Of a stretch of DNA of 64,000 bases, positions 8,961-23,900 are shown in pieces. Every line of letters begins with the position of its first letter. Positions within the stretch are counted from its first letter, which is position 1. Below the pieces are notes generated by a model. That model worked only from the letters and a program-made list of their open reading frames with translations, ran no database searches and was not told the DNA's origin. The position numbers and the translations under genes are program-made. This DNA is from Opisthorchis felineus (Eukaryota > Platyhelminthes > Trematoda > Opisthorchiida > Opisthorchiidae): NCBI GenBank assembly GCA_004794785.1, contig SJOL01006765.1:790376-854375 (forward strand), read 5' to 3'.

Positions 8961-11900
8961 GTGAGTGTATATATCGCTACCGCGACGTCACTGCACACAT
9001 TGTAGACGGATTTTGGTGGTATTCAGTACCAGAAATATGTGGCCAAGTTTGAGAAAGAATATACGAACGCTTTGGATGATCCCATCATAAAGTCTTACGT
9101 GCTGTGTCAGCAGAACAATGTTCTGTCCACGTGGGTCCGCTCTAAACGTGAGAACACCGAGAAGCATGATCCTGGCGCCTTCTCAGAATTCAATAAGCAA
9201 CTTTGGGTGTTCTGGTACGGGAGCGGCGATTTTCCGAACGCTACGACATGTATCCTTCCGGAGCTGCGCATGGAGGACCAAGGAAACTGGCGTCAAGGCC
9301 TCTCTTACGAGATACGCACGATTCTTTTTCGTGCACTTCATAATGTTGTGGAAAGGTACAGGTTTCTGTTCACCTAACCATTACTTTCAGGTGTTTATTG
9401 AGCAAGGGTTTTGTTCGGCTTGGCAAATGGTTCATCCAACCGTACAAACACAACTGCACACAAGACTAGTAACTTGGAATATTTTGACGACTAATCTTTT
9501 TAGTACGCAGTATAGCGTCAGCTTCTCGTTCTTTCTTCACGGGGAAAGCACCGTATGTGCTAGTCTGGATTTGCGACAACATCCTTTGGTCAGGAGGATA
9601 GGTGTAAAGCATATTTACCACTGCGCCGATACTCGTCAAACACTTCCTGGTAAGGCTTAATTAAACAACTAGATGATTTTATCAACGTGACAAAGATTTG
9701 TGAAGCCATCTATAAATTGCTCTTGTTTTCGTTGCACGGTGCAGAGGGTTCGGAAATACGACAAGGAATTTCCATTAGGACCTTTCACCTTTTGCCCATT
9801 TACAGGTGCGAGAGATTTTGAAGTCATTCCCTCGTAACTGTGGTTAAGCAGTAGAATCAGCGGATGTTGGCACTGGAGTGCAGAAGCAGTACTGGATCAT
9901 TCGGTCTCCTGACCACAGTCTTCAGCGACGTGGTGTGCTTGTAGTGTCTAACCATTCCCTGTAACCACGGGAACAGGTCAGTTGGGGGTGGAAAACTGCG
10001 TCATCACTAACGAAGGGACATTCGCATCGGACTACAGGCCGGCGAGCTTGATGCGTGATCTATGTTCGAGGGGGGATCATTCACTACAAGCCCAAACCAA
10101 AGTAATTGCTCCCCGCTCATACAACCCCCGGAAGAGGTGGCTGTCCTTGTCCTTCGTTTTGTGAACAGAAATGCGGACTTGTGGTTTGGCATGCGGACTG
10201 TTCTGACGGTCATGATCTTGGTGACTAGAGAGTTGTTCTTCAAGACACGTAATAGCGTTAGGTTAGGGATGACTTCTTGAGTCGTGTGACTACGTATGAC
10301 TGTGGCAGAATATGTCACAATGACTTTGACGAAAAAACGATTGACGGTGATAGCTGTTTTAACAGACTGAAGATCTCGAACTTCTGGCTAATGAGGGGCG
10401 GCAGAATTGTAAGGGCACTCCGGGAAGTCGTCCCAACTAAAACTGCGCTTCTGTGGAGTGCGCGGAGATGGTACCTGGGCACCGTCACTTTGCAAGCTTG
10501 TACTGCAGCCGAAGCCAACATCGCAGCGAATGATCTATTCATGGAATCGGCTCTCGGTTGGCGTATATGCAGTCATCCACACCCATTAGGGTCGACCGCT
10601 ACGAAAGAACGAACCGGCCCAGCGGGTGAATCGCAGCTGCCACGGTCGACTGTCGGCATCAACCTCCATACATGTTGAGAGCCAGTTATTCTTCGATCGA
10701 CGAACAAAGAGATTGGAAACCAAAATTTCCATCTGATATGACTGTTTCAAGCATATTTTTGATTGGTGATATTGTCAACTTCTGTAGGAGTCTGGCTTGA
10801 AAACCGTCTCCACCAACTCTGTTCGGTCTCCGGGGGAAATGTTCACACCATTGCAGTGTTGGTGGGTTCGCAGAGCTAGTTGTGGGATGCTGTAACAGCA
10901 TTACCGCAATTGGCAAAATGTAAGATATCTGAATGCGGGGACCTGTCATTCCTGAATGGTGCAAACTGAAGGTTGGAAGTTTTATCCCAGTGCTACTGGT
11001 CTCCATCTTGATTAAGGGACGTTGTGATTAGTACAGCAAAACTGCTTCTAAATTTCATCCATTTTTTACCCATCGTCGTTTGTGTATTATGTGTAGGAGA
11101 CATTGCCATCTGTCGTACGCTGCACGCTGACTCATCTGACATCCAATCGACAGACAGGTAGAAGGGGCCTGGGGCAGCGGCAATCCCGGCCGAGTTAGTT
11201 TCACGAAGCTTTTCACTTTTCACATTTCAAGCTGGCGAGCTGCAGAGGGATTCTATCACAACATGATCAGTGGAAGCATCTGATATCAACGTTTTGTTTA
11301 TTAAAGGTGATGTTCTAACATACGGCGCAGAGTCAAGATCTGGTGAACACATCCTCATCGGATCGAAAACCTCTGGTTGGGCTGTCTTTGTGTATCTTTC
11401 GGTTGGATTTTTCTGATCAGAACCGCCTTGAACACATTGCTTAACATGACAATTGGACTAATGCCTTGACTGTCGTCACAAAGCGATTTCGTGCTTTTCA
11501 GGAAAAAAACACAGTAAGGCTGAAGCGCTCCTGTCAGACGAGGTTATTTCGGTTATCCAAGTGGAACTGATTAGCTTGTGGAGTGACTTGAGGGATGAAA
11601 ATATACACCATTTGTATACTCCGTCTGTGGATTTTCTCCAAGATCTCTTCTGTTACCTAGGCCATTTCTCATTGTTGCAGTGTACTCGACGTGTTCTGGA
11701 ATCACCTTGGTCAGGGGCGTGCCTTCCACGGATCCCCTCGATGCGAATTTGAGCAGTTGGTTTAAAGTTCCTATCCGTTTAGTTTTGCCGTCAAGATCCA
11801 AGACGATATATCTTAATTCATTGCATAGAACAAACTAGGGGTAGTGTCTACCCGGCGCAATGCAAACAGACCGGAAGAGCCTCCATATGTCCAGGATGCG

Positions 11901-14900
11901 AACGGAGCGATAGGCTTCAGTCGACTTAATCGATCGTTTGCCCATCGTTCGTGTATGAGGTAATGCTTGCCTTAGGCTTTCTGATTTATTCAGACGGACA
12001 AAGTAAACTCTAGGTCTCGTGGGTCGCCACGTGCGGTAGTATGGTAAGTTCTGTCTAAGCATGGGTAACCTAGAAGTATCTCGCCCCTCGTGCTTTCTTC
12101 GAGTGGCGTGGCAACTATGCACCTAAAGCATGTTACTCCTGAACGGTTACTTTTATCTAATATATCAAGTGGGCGAGATGGCTCGGTGGTTAAAGCGCAT
12201 ATTTACTAACCGGAAGGTCCGTGGTTTGAACCCCACCTCTGCCTCTCTACTTCCCCTGTCTAAGCTCGGGCAACTTGGCAGTATCCCAGCCGTGGTGCTT
12301 CCTACGGGTCGCATGGTAGTTAGGCATCGAAAGGATGCCACAGCTGAACGGTGTTTAATATTGCAAGTAACTACATGGCCTACGTAAATAGCGAAATACA
12401 TCTGATATAAAGATGATTGCACGTATATCAGGGTGCGGACATGCTTTCTTGTTGATGGCATGTGAGAAGTCACTTGAGTAATAACGCGAGGAAGTATGGC
12501 GAGTGAAACTTGTCACAAAGGCAGTTTGAGCTGAATGCTGCAGTTAGATTGCCCGCCTCTTACCGCGGCTTTGTCGTGAATAACTCTTAAAACCGCACTA
12601 AGATGGCAGTCATCATTTATTGCATTTCGAGTCGCTTCAAAGGTTGCTTCGATTCGTCGTCATTGTGGGGCACTTTCAAAACGGATTGTCTGGGTACTGT
12701 CTAGTCTGGATCAAATGCCAGTGTGACATTCAGCGATAAAATAATTTGCACATGTGAAGACCACGACTACTATAAACTCCGCCAGAAATCACATGCTAAT
12801 AGTCATCCAAAATATGGGTGGAATTTTCTCTCTCCCCTCATTGTGATCGACCCTGGAGTGACCTTACTATATGTTCGTATTTGTGGTCTCCATGAGGAAG
12901 AAGCGCTGTTCACTAGTGGGCCACTTTCTGCTCGTCGCAAAACTAGACTTACTGGCATCCTGATGCAGTACAATGGAAAAAAAGACTGATACAAAAAAAG
13001 AACTAACGGATCTAAAACTGGTGAAATTATTGAGTTTTAGTAGCCTTTTAGAATACTCATTGATACACCATTGTTTGCGGCAGTCTCTCAGACACGCAAC
13101 TAAGTTGTGCTGACTGATGACTTCGCCGCTACCCTTGTGTGCAACTGGTGGGAAAATGATGTTTGAGTAAACAGAGATATGCTTCTGATATCCGGCTTGT
13201 CACGTGTTATTGACGCTGTGAAATACCGCTCAAGCGTCTCATTTTGAGTGTGGAAACTACAGATTTTGCTAGAGAATTCGATTTTATCACCGAGATACGT
13301 CCTTTGGTCAGGTTTCCGGAGATTAACTTTTATACTTGTCATTCGGCCGTTAAAAATCGTTCCTTCGGATTAATTCATCTTGTCGTTTTGTTGCAAAAGT
13401 CCACACTGTGGTTCGGCCGTGAGCCATATGCTTGCAAATCCGTTTGGCCATGATTTAACGGGAAAGATTATATTGAAATGTATCGTACTATAAGCTGGAG
13501 GGGAGCAATTAGTGGTCACCCAAGGGTCAACAGTAGTTCACCGTTGTCATCCTGAAAGCTCTCCATGTTTGGTTTACTCATGGATTTTGCATGCAAGGTT
13601 GATGGTCAAGTGACTTAATTAATGCTGTCTAATATTTTTTGGTCGTATTTCCTTAAGGTTGTATTTGTTTCATTCATCTCGGATATAATTCTCTTCCGTT
13701 TTTATAATGCGGACAGTTTCGCTAAACGGAAGTACCTAATTCTTTTTCCAATGTTTTTATAGTCGTTTTAGCTCCTTACGGCATATCTGCTGAGCTTGTC
13801 GGTCGTGCGACTTTTGTCACTGATAAGGACATGACTGATGAACTGGAGACTTGGGCTGGGTTTTATCCTCTGAAACCGGCTGTCGAGTTGGACAACTGTG
13901 GATTTCTGGATGCTGGGCTCCCCCAGTTTATGGCGTCGGTACAAGGGTTGCGAACTCAGGGTCAACACAAATACACCAGCGTGACGGATAAACGGATCAG
14001 GGATGCCGAAACGGATGGCAGGACTTCAGAAGGACCTCCCAAGTTTGTTGAAGTGATTGTTGGTACGTCTTTCATAGGTTTTAATATCAATTTTTGGTGC
14101 TTACTTTTTGCTTTCTGGAGGCGAACATGTACTCTTGGAAAACTGGTTCCCCAAACATCGCAACCGTGCAGTCAAGCTTCTAAAGGCTTTGGTGGAAGCT
14201 CCTGATCTTTTTTAACTTTGGGCGCCTTCACAGTATCCCGGCCGTGTACCACCATGATTCACAGCACCAGGACTAATCTCATGCTGCATCGACCGTTGGG
14301 GTGTCATCATCCGTGTTGCCTTATTTTTTACGCACGGCGGAGCAAGTAAACGAAGACAATTCCTACGCCTCTCATCTCTTTCACTCTTTCCTCCACCTCG
14401 TTATTAATACTTTCCTCGTAGATCCATCTCTTAGAACTGACATCCCCGTTTGCCTCAGGGCGTCCCCAGCTGCGTAATCTGGGCTTCGGTTGGCACTGAT
14501 GTTGTCAGGCCCCCCTAACCCTACCTTCAAGCCGCGCATTGGGAACTCAAACACATTCACTGAGCCAACTGATCCATCATTCTCTCTGCTGCACACGTCC
14601 GGCGATCCAGTCATAATCATGGTCGACAGCCTCGCTGCCATACAACCATAATTTACTAAAAAAACTTATTGTGATGAAACTAATAAAAGTAGATGGGGAA
14701 GGAACTTATTGCTTGCCTACCACAACCACCCCGAGACTCTCCTTCAGCACTGAACAGAGACTGATAACAACAACACCATTGACATCGATTAGCAGCCATA
14801 TCTTCCAGCGTCTCTGACCGTGCAGACGGGTCGATCACGTGGACCTCATCTTAGAAGGCAAGTCGCACCGGCAGTGCCAAAACCTCTCGTAATCTCTTTC

Positions 14901-17900
14901 ATACCCATCTGCCAGGTCAAGTGTTGGCCACGTCTCTGCGCCACTCTGAATTGGGCAAGAAAAACAGTGCTGTTTCCGGGAAACGACAATTCGACATGCC
15001 CAGTACACGGCCTAACCACCGCAACTTTGGTGCTTCACATATTCTGCCATTGAAGCCTTTTTAATACAACTGAACACTTGTTTCCAAATTTTATCGTTTC
15101 CGATTGACCGACACCAGTCCACGAGCTGTTTCTGAGACAACGGCTGTCGAATACCTAAGGATGCCTCAGTTCCGCTCCTCGAAGAGGCCACGTCTCAGCC
15201 ATACCACCCATACTGTAACCTGATACACGCGCCTCTTCAGATTGAAGGATATACCGCTTTGATGCTATAGGTGTCTCAAATTGGTGATCCGAACCTTAGT
15301 GATTGGTGCATTGACCTCATCTGCCACAATAAAAAAATAATAAAAAAATCGTTCATCTATAGTACCCTTTCGGTGCCTAGCTGCCATGCCACCAGAAGGA
15401 AGCACGAGGGCTGGGATACTGTCAGGTTGCCCAAGCCTAGACAGGGGAAGTCGAGAGGCAGAGGTTGGATTCGAACCACAGACCTTCTTGTCAGTAAATT
15501 CGCGCTCTAACCACTTGAGCCATCTCCTAAACGTGAAACGCTCCACAACTTCGAATGCTTTCCTGGACGTGGCGTTTTCAGTAGCTGGGTGTCCGGAATC
15601 ACGACTTTACACTTTGCGAGCGCAAAGCGCTTACCAAAAGATGGGATGACTGATCAGTTCACCCAAACACAAATGTACCTTCTGCTTGAAAAAAGAGCGA
15701 TATCATCTGTATATTCTGGATCGACAGGGTTTTCATCAGCGGCTAGTTGAACATCAGTTCATTATATGCTTTCCAGAAGCCCAAATCCAGAAGTCGTTGC
15801 GATGGATTGCAAGCGTCGGCATCGTTCTACATCCTTGGCTGGATACCCGCTGGTAGCCGCGTTTGCGGGTTTCATTTGGCAACGGTGGAAAATTCTCACA
15901 AGTCGCAAATCGGTCGTTTGTTTATCATGTCTACTTACGCCAAACCAACTGTATCTCTGAAATCATCAGAGGCAACTATTAGGGCGCCATGGGGGCCCTG
16001 TTACTGCGAGCTAAAAGCTCACACTCTTGTTGTTTTCCGGGGGCAGAGGTTGAGTGCACAAGTGAGAGGCCGTAGCGCATCTGTGACCTTTTTGGGTGGT
16101 CGACTTGGATTGGACTCACTACGTACAGATAACGTAGACTGCTTCAACTATGTGCTGACTGTTTCTATACGGTATTACTTTCCGAATTAACCGAAGTTGT
16201 TGAGCCACATGGTGCCGTCTAACAGCATGCAAATGGTTGACTCAGATTGATCATGTCGCCATTAGTTATCGATGGCGCGGATAAACAACTGACCGTCGTT
16301 CCTTTTGGAACGTTTGTCTGGATTCTGGCAGTGCACTCTTCCGCAGCTGCTTTGCTTTTCAGGTCCGCGTAAGAAGCGGACAAATGAATTAGCAACTTAG
16401 AAACTGGCAGATCCCGAATTTATCACAACCGTCTTCTAGACTTTTCCGACTGCTCTGCCGTCGGACTTCAATTCTTACCGAAACGTGACCGCCGCTTCTT
16501 TGCACAATGCCGGGAGTTTCGCGGCACTGCACTGCCAGCTGCACTCAAACACTGAACGTCGGACAAGAAGTGGCGCTGGTTGATTCTCGTAGAAATGTTC
16601 CCATCGGTTCCGAACGTAACTCAGCCTGACGAATTTTCACACGTCAAGTGAAACTTAGCGTGGGCTCTGACCATGAAGCCTAGTAAATACGGAAGGTCGA
16701 GGAAATGGAAGAGGCGCTCAATGCTGAAAACACCTGAAGATTATTTCAATTGATCCGCCCGAACAGTCCTCGGAAACCGCATGTGAACGGAGCTATCAAG
16801 AACCGAATCTGCGCGATCATTGATAAGGAACGCCTCGGTGGCTTGATTGAACAATTGGGTCAGCTCAGTTTATTAGCTCTGAGCAATGTACCAAACTGCT
16901 ACAGTTTGTGTTACCGGAAATTGGGAGGGCGGATGGGATACAGGCAGTATTGGAGGTGATGAATTGATCAGGTAGTTCGTATTGTAACTGCCGAGGTGGA
17001 ACGGGAAACGGAGCAGCTACGCACTGAAGATGATAGCTTTGATGCAGGCATGGCACTGGCTGCGTGCCTGCGTCATGCCCTCCAGTGCCATTAACCATTG
17101 CAGTGTTATTTCGCGGGGCCTCAACCCAGGAAGTCCGCCGAGTTTGTTTATTGCTTTTGTACTTCGGTTTTAGGCCATTGACTGTCCGGCTCTCGTTCGC
17201 TTCAACTGAGCATGGGTGTAGGTAAAAAGAGCTCTACGTATCTCATAATTTCTAATCCGATGTTCCCACCGGACCAGGCCAATGCTTCGGAGACACCCAT
17301 AATAAAAAACTGACAGCGTGTGGCGGTCACGTTTCTGACCCTTAAAGCACAACGGATCAAACCAGAGCCCGAGGTAGCTCATCATCTAATGCTGACACCT
17401 TGTCGTGGTGGTCGGACTTCTGTGCTGCAATGATCCTGCGGGCTATACTGGCTGGAACTCATTTCCTAAAGATTCAACCATGCCAGGAAGGCCAACGGGG
17501 AGCAGCCCGACGAAGAACAGCGAGTCCCCGTACTACGAGTAAACGTATTACGAGGCGGTCTGGAGGTTAAGTCGTACTGTCCTCTGCGATAGGAGTGTGA
17601 AGGCAGTAAGGCATTTCCCCCAGGCGTCCAGCATGTCCATATTTATGGAAGCAGTGATGCTGCATTCCCCCGAGGAAGGACGGGTTAGAAAAGGTCGGCC
17701 CTATAAACCGCACACTTCGATCGCCCAACGGTTGACCGTGACCGCCGGCGCATTATTCAATACGATCGAAATACTTTTAAAACCAAAGAGTCCGGTGCTG
17801 CTCAAAAGGCACCTGCTGTGCGCAGCCGCATCAGGAATGAGACAGTAATGCCTTACTCCCTACGCCCTCGGTTTAGACCAACTCCCTGCGGCCGAGCAGG

Positions 17901-20900
17901 TCAGACTATTGAGCCATCGGCTCCGGGCAGCGTTCCCAAAGAAAACCCTACTGTCCGCTGCCTCGCGGGTCAGACTTTTGAGTCAGGCTAGGGGCAGGGT
18001 CCCTGAACAAAACCTTACGTCCTCCCACTGCCTTGTGGGTCAGACTTTTGATTCAAAGGCGCAGGGTGGAGTTCCTCAACCAAACCCTCCTCCTCGACCT
18101 GGGCAACCAGGAAGTATCAGTTGCCCGCGCTGTTCGGTGTCCACCGATGTCCCTCCCCAACCCCTGCCCATCACACAAGCAAACGTTGCTGGGTCATTTG
18201 ACTGTCAGTTATCTAACCGATGGGCCTTATGCTTCCCGCTGCCTATTAACAATAAACAAAATAGCACCTTTCTAAATCCACGAGATCCTTTCTACATAGG
18301 AGCTTTTGACGTCCGTCCTCTGTGTCAAATTGGCAGACAGGCAATGTGCTCGGTGAAACCTTATACTCACTAAAATTGATGTTTGCTGTGTCTCCAAAAC
18401 ACGCATGCAAGACCCAAGCGTGGTTATGCATCTCAAAACCCCGAGGACGAACTCAGCTCTTTCACATTTCTCCCTCCGTGTGTCCGGTGATCCAGAAGTG
18501 ATGACCCGTGGAATATATGACGCGGGAGTTGCACTCAGCCGCAGAGCTGAACGCGCTTTGTTGGATTGGATCCCAGTGAACAGTCGTCTTTGCGCTGTCC
18601 GGTTATCCAGCTCAATCAAGCTCAATAGCTCTCAACATAAAAATCGGTGTCTGTTTTTATTGTCGGCTTATGCCCCAACGGACTGCAGTTCTGAAGCTGA
18701 GAAGGTTACTTTCTATCGACAGCTATCCGGCTTATTCGTCGAGCATGAGGCAGTGATATTATAATCCTTGCGGGCGACATGAGTGCCCAAGTCGCTCGTC
18801 TGAGCTCCTTGGAATCATCTGGGTGGTCGATTTGGAGTCGTTGCTCGTCCTACAGACAACGGACGCGGACGCTGTGTGAAAACCACCGCGGCTCCAGCCT
18901 AGTAGCTGTGGCATCGAAGGTGCTCTCTGGCCTTATGCTTCGGAGGTTGATTGAACACGGGTAGGAACAGACCCGTGAAAACCAAGCTGGGTTCCGTCCT
19001 ACAAGAGGATACATCGATCACATTTTCACCCTCCGACAGATTTTGGAACAGCGGCGCTGTTTCCAGCAACCAACAATGTTTTTCTTCCGTCACGTGAAGG
19101 CTGGCTTTGACTCTGTGTGCCGTCAGGCACTATGGCAGTGTCTGTGGATCAGAGGTGTCCCCCACAAATTTAAGACCCTCCTTAAGGCGCTGCAAGCCAA
19201 CTTCCGCGGATTCATGAAGACCTGCGGGAAGCTGTCGCCTAAGTTCACCACATCAAGTGGTGTCAGGCAAGGCTGCCCTCTTTCACCTTTCCTCTTCAAC
19301 TTCGTTATTGATACGATTATGGAAGACTCACTATCAGCCTCTGATGCCTGTGGGGTCGAAGTGTTCACTGGGCATTCGCTCACAGATATCGAGTATGCAG
19401 ACGACATAGCTCTGCTTGAATTTGTCGTAATGCAAACAATATTAAATAATCTAAATAATTCTGCCTCACGGTTCGGCATGCACTTCACACCTGCAAAGTG
19501 GAAAGTGCTTCTCCAAGACTGGGTGGGTTCGAACCCTAACGTCATGCGTGAGGATGAGCCAGTTGAGGGAGTAGGCAAATTTGTCTACCTGGCCAGCTGT
19601 ATAAGTCCCGGTGGTCTCACGAAAGATGATATTTCCATCAGGATCTGGAATGTCAGAGCAGCCTTCGTGAACCTACATCACATGTTGCGTAGGCGCGACA
19701 TCATCTTATCCGCCAAGGGCCTAGTTTACAATGCTATGGTGCGCTCCATATTATTTTACGGGCCAAAAACCTGTCCACTGCGCGCCGAGGACGTCAAAAT
19801 ACGTTCACCGTTTTACCATCGATGTCTTCGAGCATTGTCTGGTGAGAACCGGATCTGTACTGCTGAAGTACGTCGAATGGTTTTCGGAAGAAATAACTCG
19901 CCTATGATAGTTGAACTGATCACACTCCATAGGTTGCGCTGGCTTGATCAGCTGACCGACTTCCTCGAAGAGCTCTTTTTGCATAACCACGTGAAGGGCG
20001 GAACCGAGCCAGGGAGGTCAAACAATGACTTGGTGGCAATGTATGAAAGCCATTACCGGCAAACTCAGCTCTACTGGTCATTGCTGTCTCCCTGGATGGG
20101 GACCGCGGGACAGGACACATCAGTGGTTAGGAACATTGCCAGACATCCTGGCGAGTGCCGTGTCGCGTGTGCCAACGGAAGGAGGCACGAGGGATGGGAT
20201 ACTGCCAGGTTTCCCAAGCATAGACAAGAACAGTCAAAATGTTCAGGTTGGGTTCGAACCACGGACCGTAAGCTGGCTCCTTAACCACTGATCTATCTTG
20301 AACCCAACTCGTCTAGAAAAGTCCCCACTCGCACCGTCCAAAGATGGTGGATAAAGTCCTCAGTTAGCGTTCGTGCGATTTAGTTGCCTCCATCCAGACG
20401 ACGAATGAATCTGTAGTAGTACCTTTTTTTAGAGAGGGCGCGCCGGGAATTTGTGTATGTGCCAATTCCTTTATTTTCATGTCTGCGGGTATATGGTAGT
20501 ATATGAGGAGCCCCCCAAAAGCTTTCTTGGAAAAAAGTATTCAACGAGGATGCCCACTGAACATGCCACTTACATTCCGAGGAAAGACCCTTGGAAGTTA
20601 TGGATTATCCCAGATGTATGGGCTTAGACTGTGAGAGACGAGGTCAATGCGCGAATCTCTGGTGTTTGGATCGCTCTGCTATAGTGAAGTACTTACAGCG
20701 GCAAAGAAACATCTAATTTCAAGGATGTGCATATCAGGCTACTTTATGGGATGCTGTGTGGTTGTGGTACGTGGTCTGTGTGAGCAGTGGAAGTGAGACT
20801 TCTTCAGTAACCGTTATCTCACAATCGTAGCTCGTGTAGGTTGGTACTTACGAATGGAAGTTCGGTTTTGCATCAGGGACATTAATCGAAGAATGTGTCC

Positions 20901-23900
20901 AGTACCAAAAACCGAGGTTTGGTCATTTACTGCGCATGCCGGATCATCGTTTACCGAAAAGAGTATTGTTTTCCGTACCCAATTCAGAGTGACGCAAACA
21001 GAGAAGGGGTCAACTTTTAACCCGATTGAGGGGTCCAATCGCAACCACAGGAAGTCCGTGTACTGTCGTCGTGACCCGCATCCCAAGATTGCGTCCGCGA
21101 GTTCTTCCCAGTGCATTGCTGAAGACTGCAATATATGGCTGCTAATCGGCGTCAGTGGCTTTCTTGTTGTCAGTACCTGTTTAAATGAATGGAGGTGTAG
21201 ACACATCAGATTAATCACAGTCTGGCACCAAGTCCCTTTTTTATCTTTTTTTTCTTGCACAATAAGGCTTCCAAATAATTGTAAATTGTACTGCATTGAT
21301 ATGCTGTTGATGCTGCTGTTGCTGAACTTTTTAATCAGCTCTCTTTCGGGCTCCCACCAGAGGGTGTGTATGCAGCAGCGTAGACAAATGTTTCCACACC
21401 AGCATGGGAAAGTTCGCCGTGAGTGTGCGCAAATTAAATACATCTGGTTCCAAGCTCACATACACAACTCGCTCTGAAACTTATTTACTAGCCAGAACTG
21501 ACGAAGCATTGCTGGCTCAGGGACAGCTGGCTGGACGACACGTCTTGATAGATTGGTCAACACTTATGTGTTCCTTCTGTTCTCGAATAGCAAAGCATTG
21601 GCTCAACTGATGAATTCTGGTCTCAATGACTGAAGCACTTCTCCAGGTTCCTCCTGATCAGGGGAGCATAAGTGCGTTTTCTTCTGCGTTTTCAAGCAAC
21701 CTGAAATTAGCACAGAGGCTCAGAGGAACGTGAAGCGGAGTGACACTTCAACAAACCAGACTGACGATTTTCAGATGAAACTAAACTTAGTTTAAATGCC
21801 TCACTAGATCATTGAGCTATACTAAAGACCGCCCATTTATGAAACCTATCCCACTTAGAATATAGGTCTGACTTTTCGGATTGAGTTTTCTGGAAAATCC
21901 TACCAGTCTTGCTTCCCTCGCGGCTGCTCTCGCTGCCCAGTGGGCTAATTTCATTAGTTGAAGACCCTGTGTCCAGTTTTCGGGCGATTTGGCAGTACCC
22001 AGACTAACACATAATCATGACTCAAACAAAGGTGCGTTGGTATGTTCACTGAACTGGGCAGTTTGGCCACGTACATCCTATTACCAACAATCAGTGTGGA
22101 GCTGGAGCTAACCGCTGCGTCAGTGGACTTGGAAGTCCTGGATTCGTCTATCTTTCTTGTCTCTTCCCTCTGGGACCCTCTGCCATTGATTTAAAAGAGT
22201 TTAGCAACAGAAACCATGGCTTTGGTTGCTTTGGTACTGGTTTTAACTCAGCACATAGAATGTAAAAGAGACCTTTTTCATTTAAGTCAAACATCAACAA
22301 ATGCTTCGGACATATTATCTATTATCACCATTTTCCCTGGTGATAATGCCCAATTCAGAGTGGCGGAAGCAGAGAGGTGGCCAACCCTTAACCTGGCAGA
22401 GAGGTATGAAGGAAATTACGAAACGCTTGGGTGCTGTCGGTGCTACTCGCCTTCCAGGTTGGGGACCGCGTGATCCTCACTGTGCCTGGTTGGAGACGCT
22501 GCAAGATATGGCTGCCAACCGATGTCAGTGGCGATCTTGTTGTCAGTTTCTATCCAGATTGCCTGAATGATTGAGTGGAGGCGTAGGCACCTCGGAATGA
22601 TTGTAGTAAGCTGGCACTAAGTCCCTTCCCCGTCCACCTTTATTCTTTCCTCCACAATAAGGCTTTCAAATAAATCATGGTTGTACGGCAGTGAAGCATC
22701 GGTGTTGTACACTGATGTCATGCTGTCGATGATGATGATGATGACCATTTTCCCTGTCCGCAGTTGTCTTGTATCCTTTCCACTCAGTCAAGCTATGATA
22801 GTAACGTCCACCGTTCGCCACTCGAATCTTTACAATATGATTTGTCATACTTTGTTGCAGGGTTAAATTGTAGTGCGGATTGCATTATCTCTTGCAGGAG
22901 GCTGTTTCTGGTGACCATATTGCTGTGTTGGGGTAGTCGTTGCGGTTCGCCTCGTCCCTTTTGCTGTATGCCGGAAATCAATTTTTAGCGAAAAAGCATA
23001 CTACACGTCCGTTCACGGTTTCGACGGGGACTAGAGTTCCATGGAGAATATACACTTGGAATTTCTGGTCAGAGGCGAATGAGGCTTTGGAATTTGGTGC
23101 ATATAATTTACGGGCCAACCCACCATTGGAGAGTTGAAAGTGATAATTAACGACTCCACTTGTTGATGATATGCAACCCTGAAATCACTTCCATTTGCAT
23201 GCATGCTTGAGACCTTGCTCACTACAACAACCTATTTTTACACTGTCTAGGTGGATTCCGGATGCGCTATCCATCTTGTTTCGTGCTCCTTTCCGATGCC
23301 GATAAGGATGATCTGTCCACCGAGAATATATCACCAGTGGCAGAGGACCTTTTCTCGACATCAGTTGTGCCAACCACACATCTCGGGTATTCGAGCCAAC
23401 CGGACTGTACTTTGTCACAGAACTCCCGAGATTCCAAGTCTATGCGTTTGTGGCGCTCTCGTGGCAAAAGAATTAGGGCTTCTAAAATGAAAGACAGGCA
23501 CATGCAAGATGGTACATCAGCCTCGTCAAGAACACTCCAAACGAACCTCCTGTTTGATGTTCGTCGCATTTACTTTGCTGATCGATCACTAGATCGTTCG
23601 AGCCATGTCCATCTTCTACCGACCACTAACAAGCGAACTTGGTCCACTGAACCAGAGACCCCAAATCCAACATTTGCTCCCACGGACGCGAGCGACGGTG
23701 ACCGGAAGCGCCTTACAACTACTTGTCCTTGGTCAGCTCGGAGCCCGTTCGTGAAGACAATTTGCTGTTGTCCAAGGTAGAGTTTCCCGATTTTTGTCGG
23801 TTACGGAACTTATCCCATTCCGTAAGGTATTATATGTGGGGCTTTCTCGTTCACATCTGTTGTGGTGCATCAAAAAATTGGTTGTTCTTCAAAAACTGCC

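Larger units (their letters stand above)
8961..9503 (+). other. Cluster of three micro-introns (45, 35 and 35 bp)
   Basis: Introns 8961-9005, 9356-9390 and 9469-9503 are each bounded by GT and AG. They are needed to keep the conserved N-terminal domain in frame. Introns this short at the 5' ends of genes are known from schistosomes and related flatworms. Confidence 0.88.

Noticed and set aside
17890..18105. CRISPR-like array
   Set aside because: Repeats are imperfect 70-bp tandem units within a retrotransposon 5' region, without unique spacers, in a eukaryotic genome.
19043..20284. Long open frame (413 codons) as a host gene
   Set aside because: It carries the [12 protein letters not shown] and YADD motifs of a non-LTR reverse transcriptase and runs into SINE sequence at its end.
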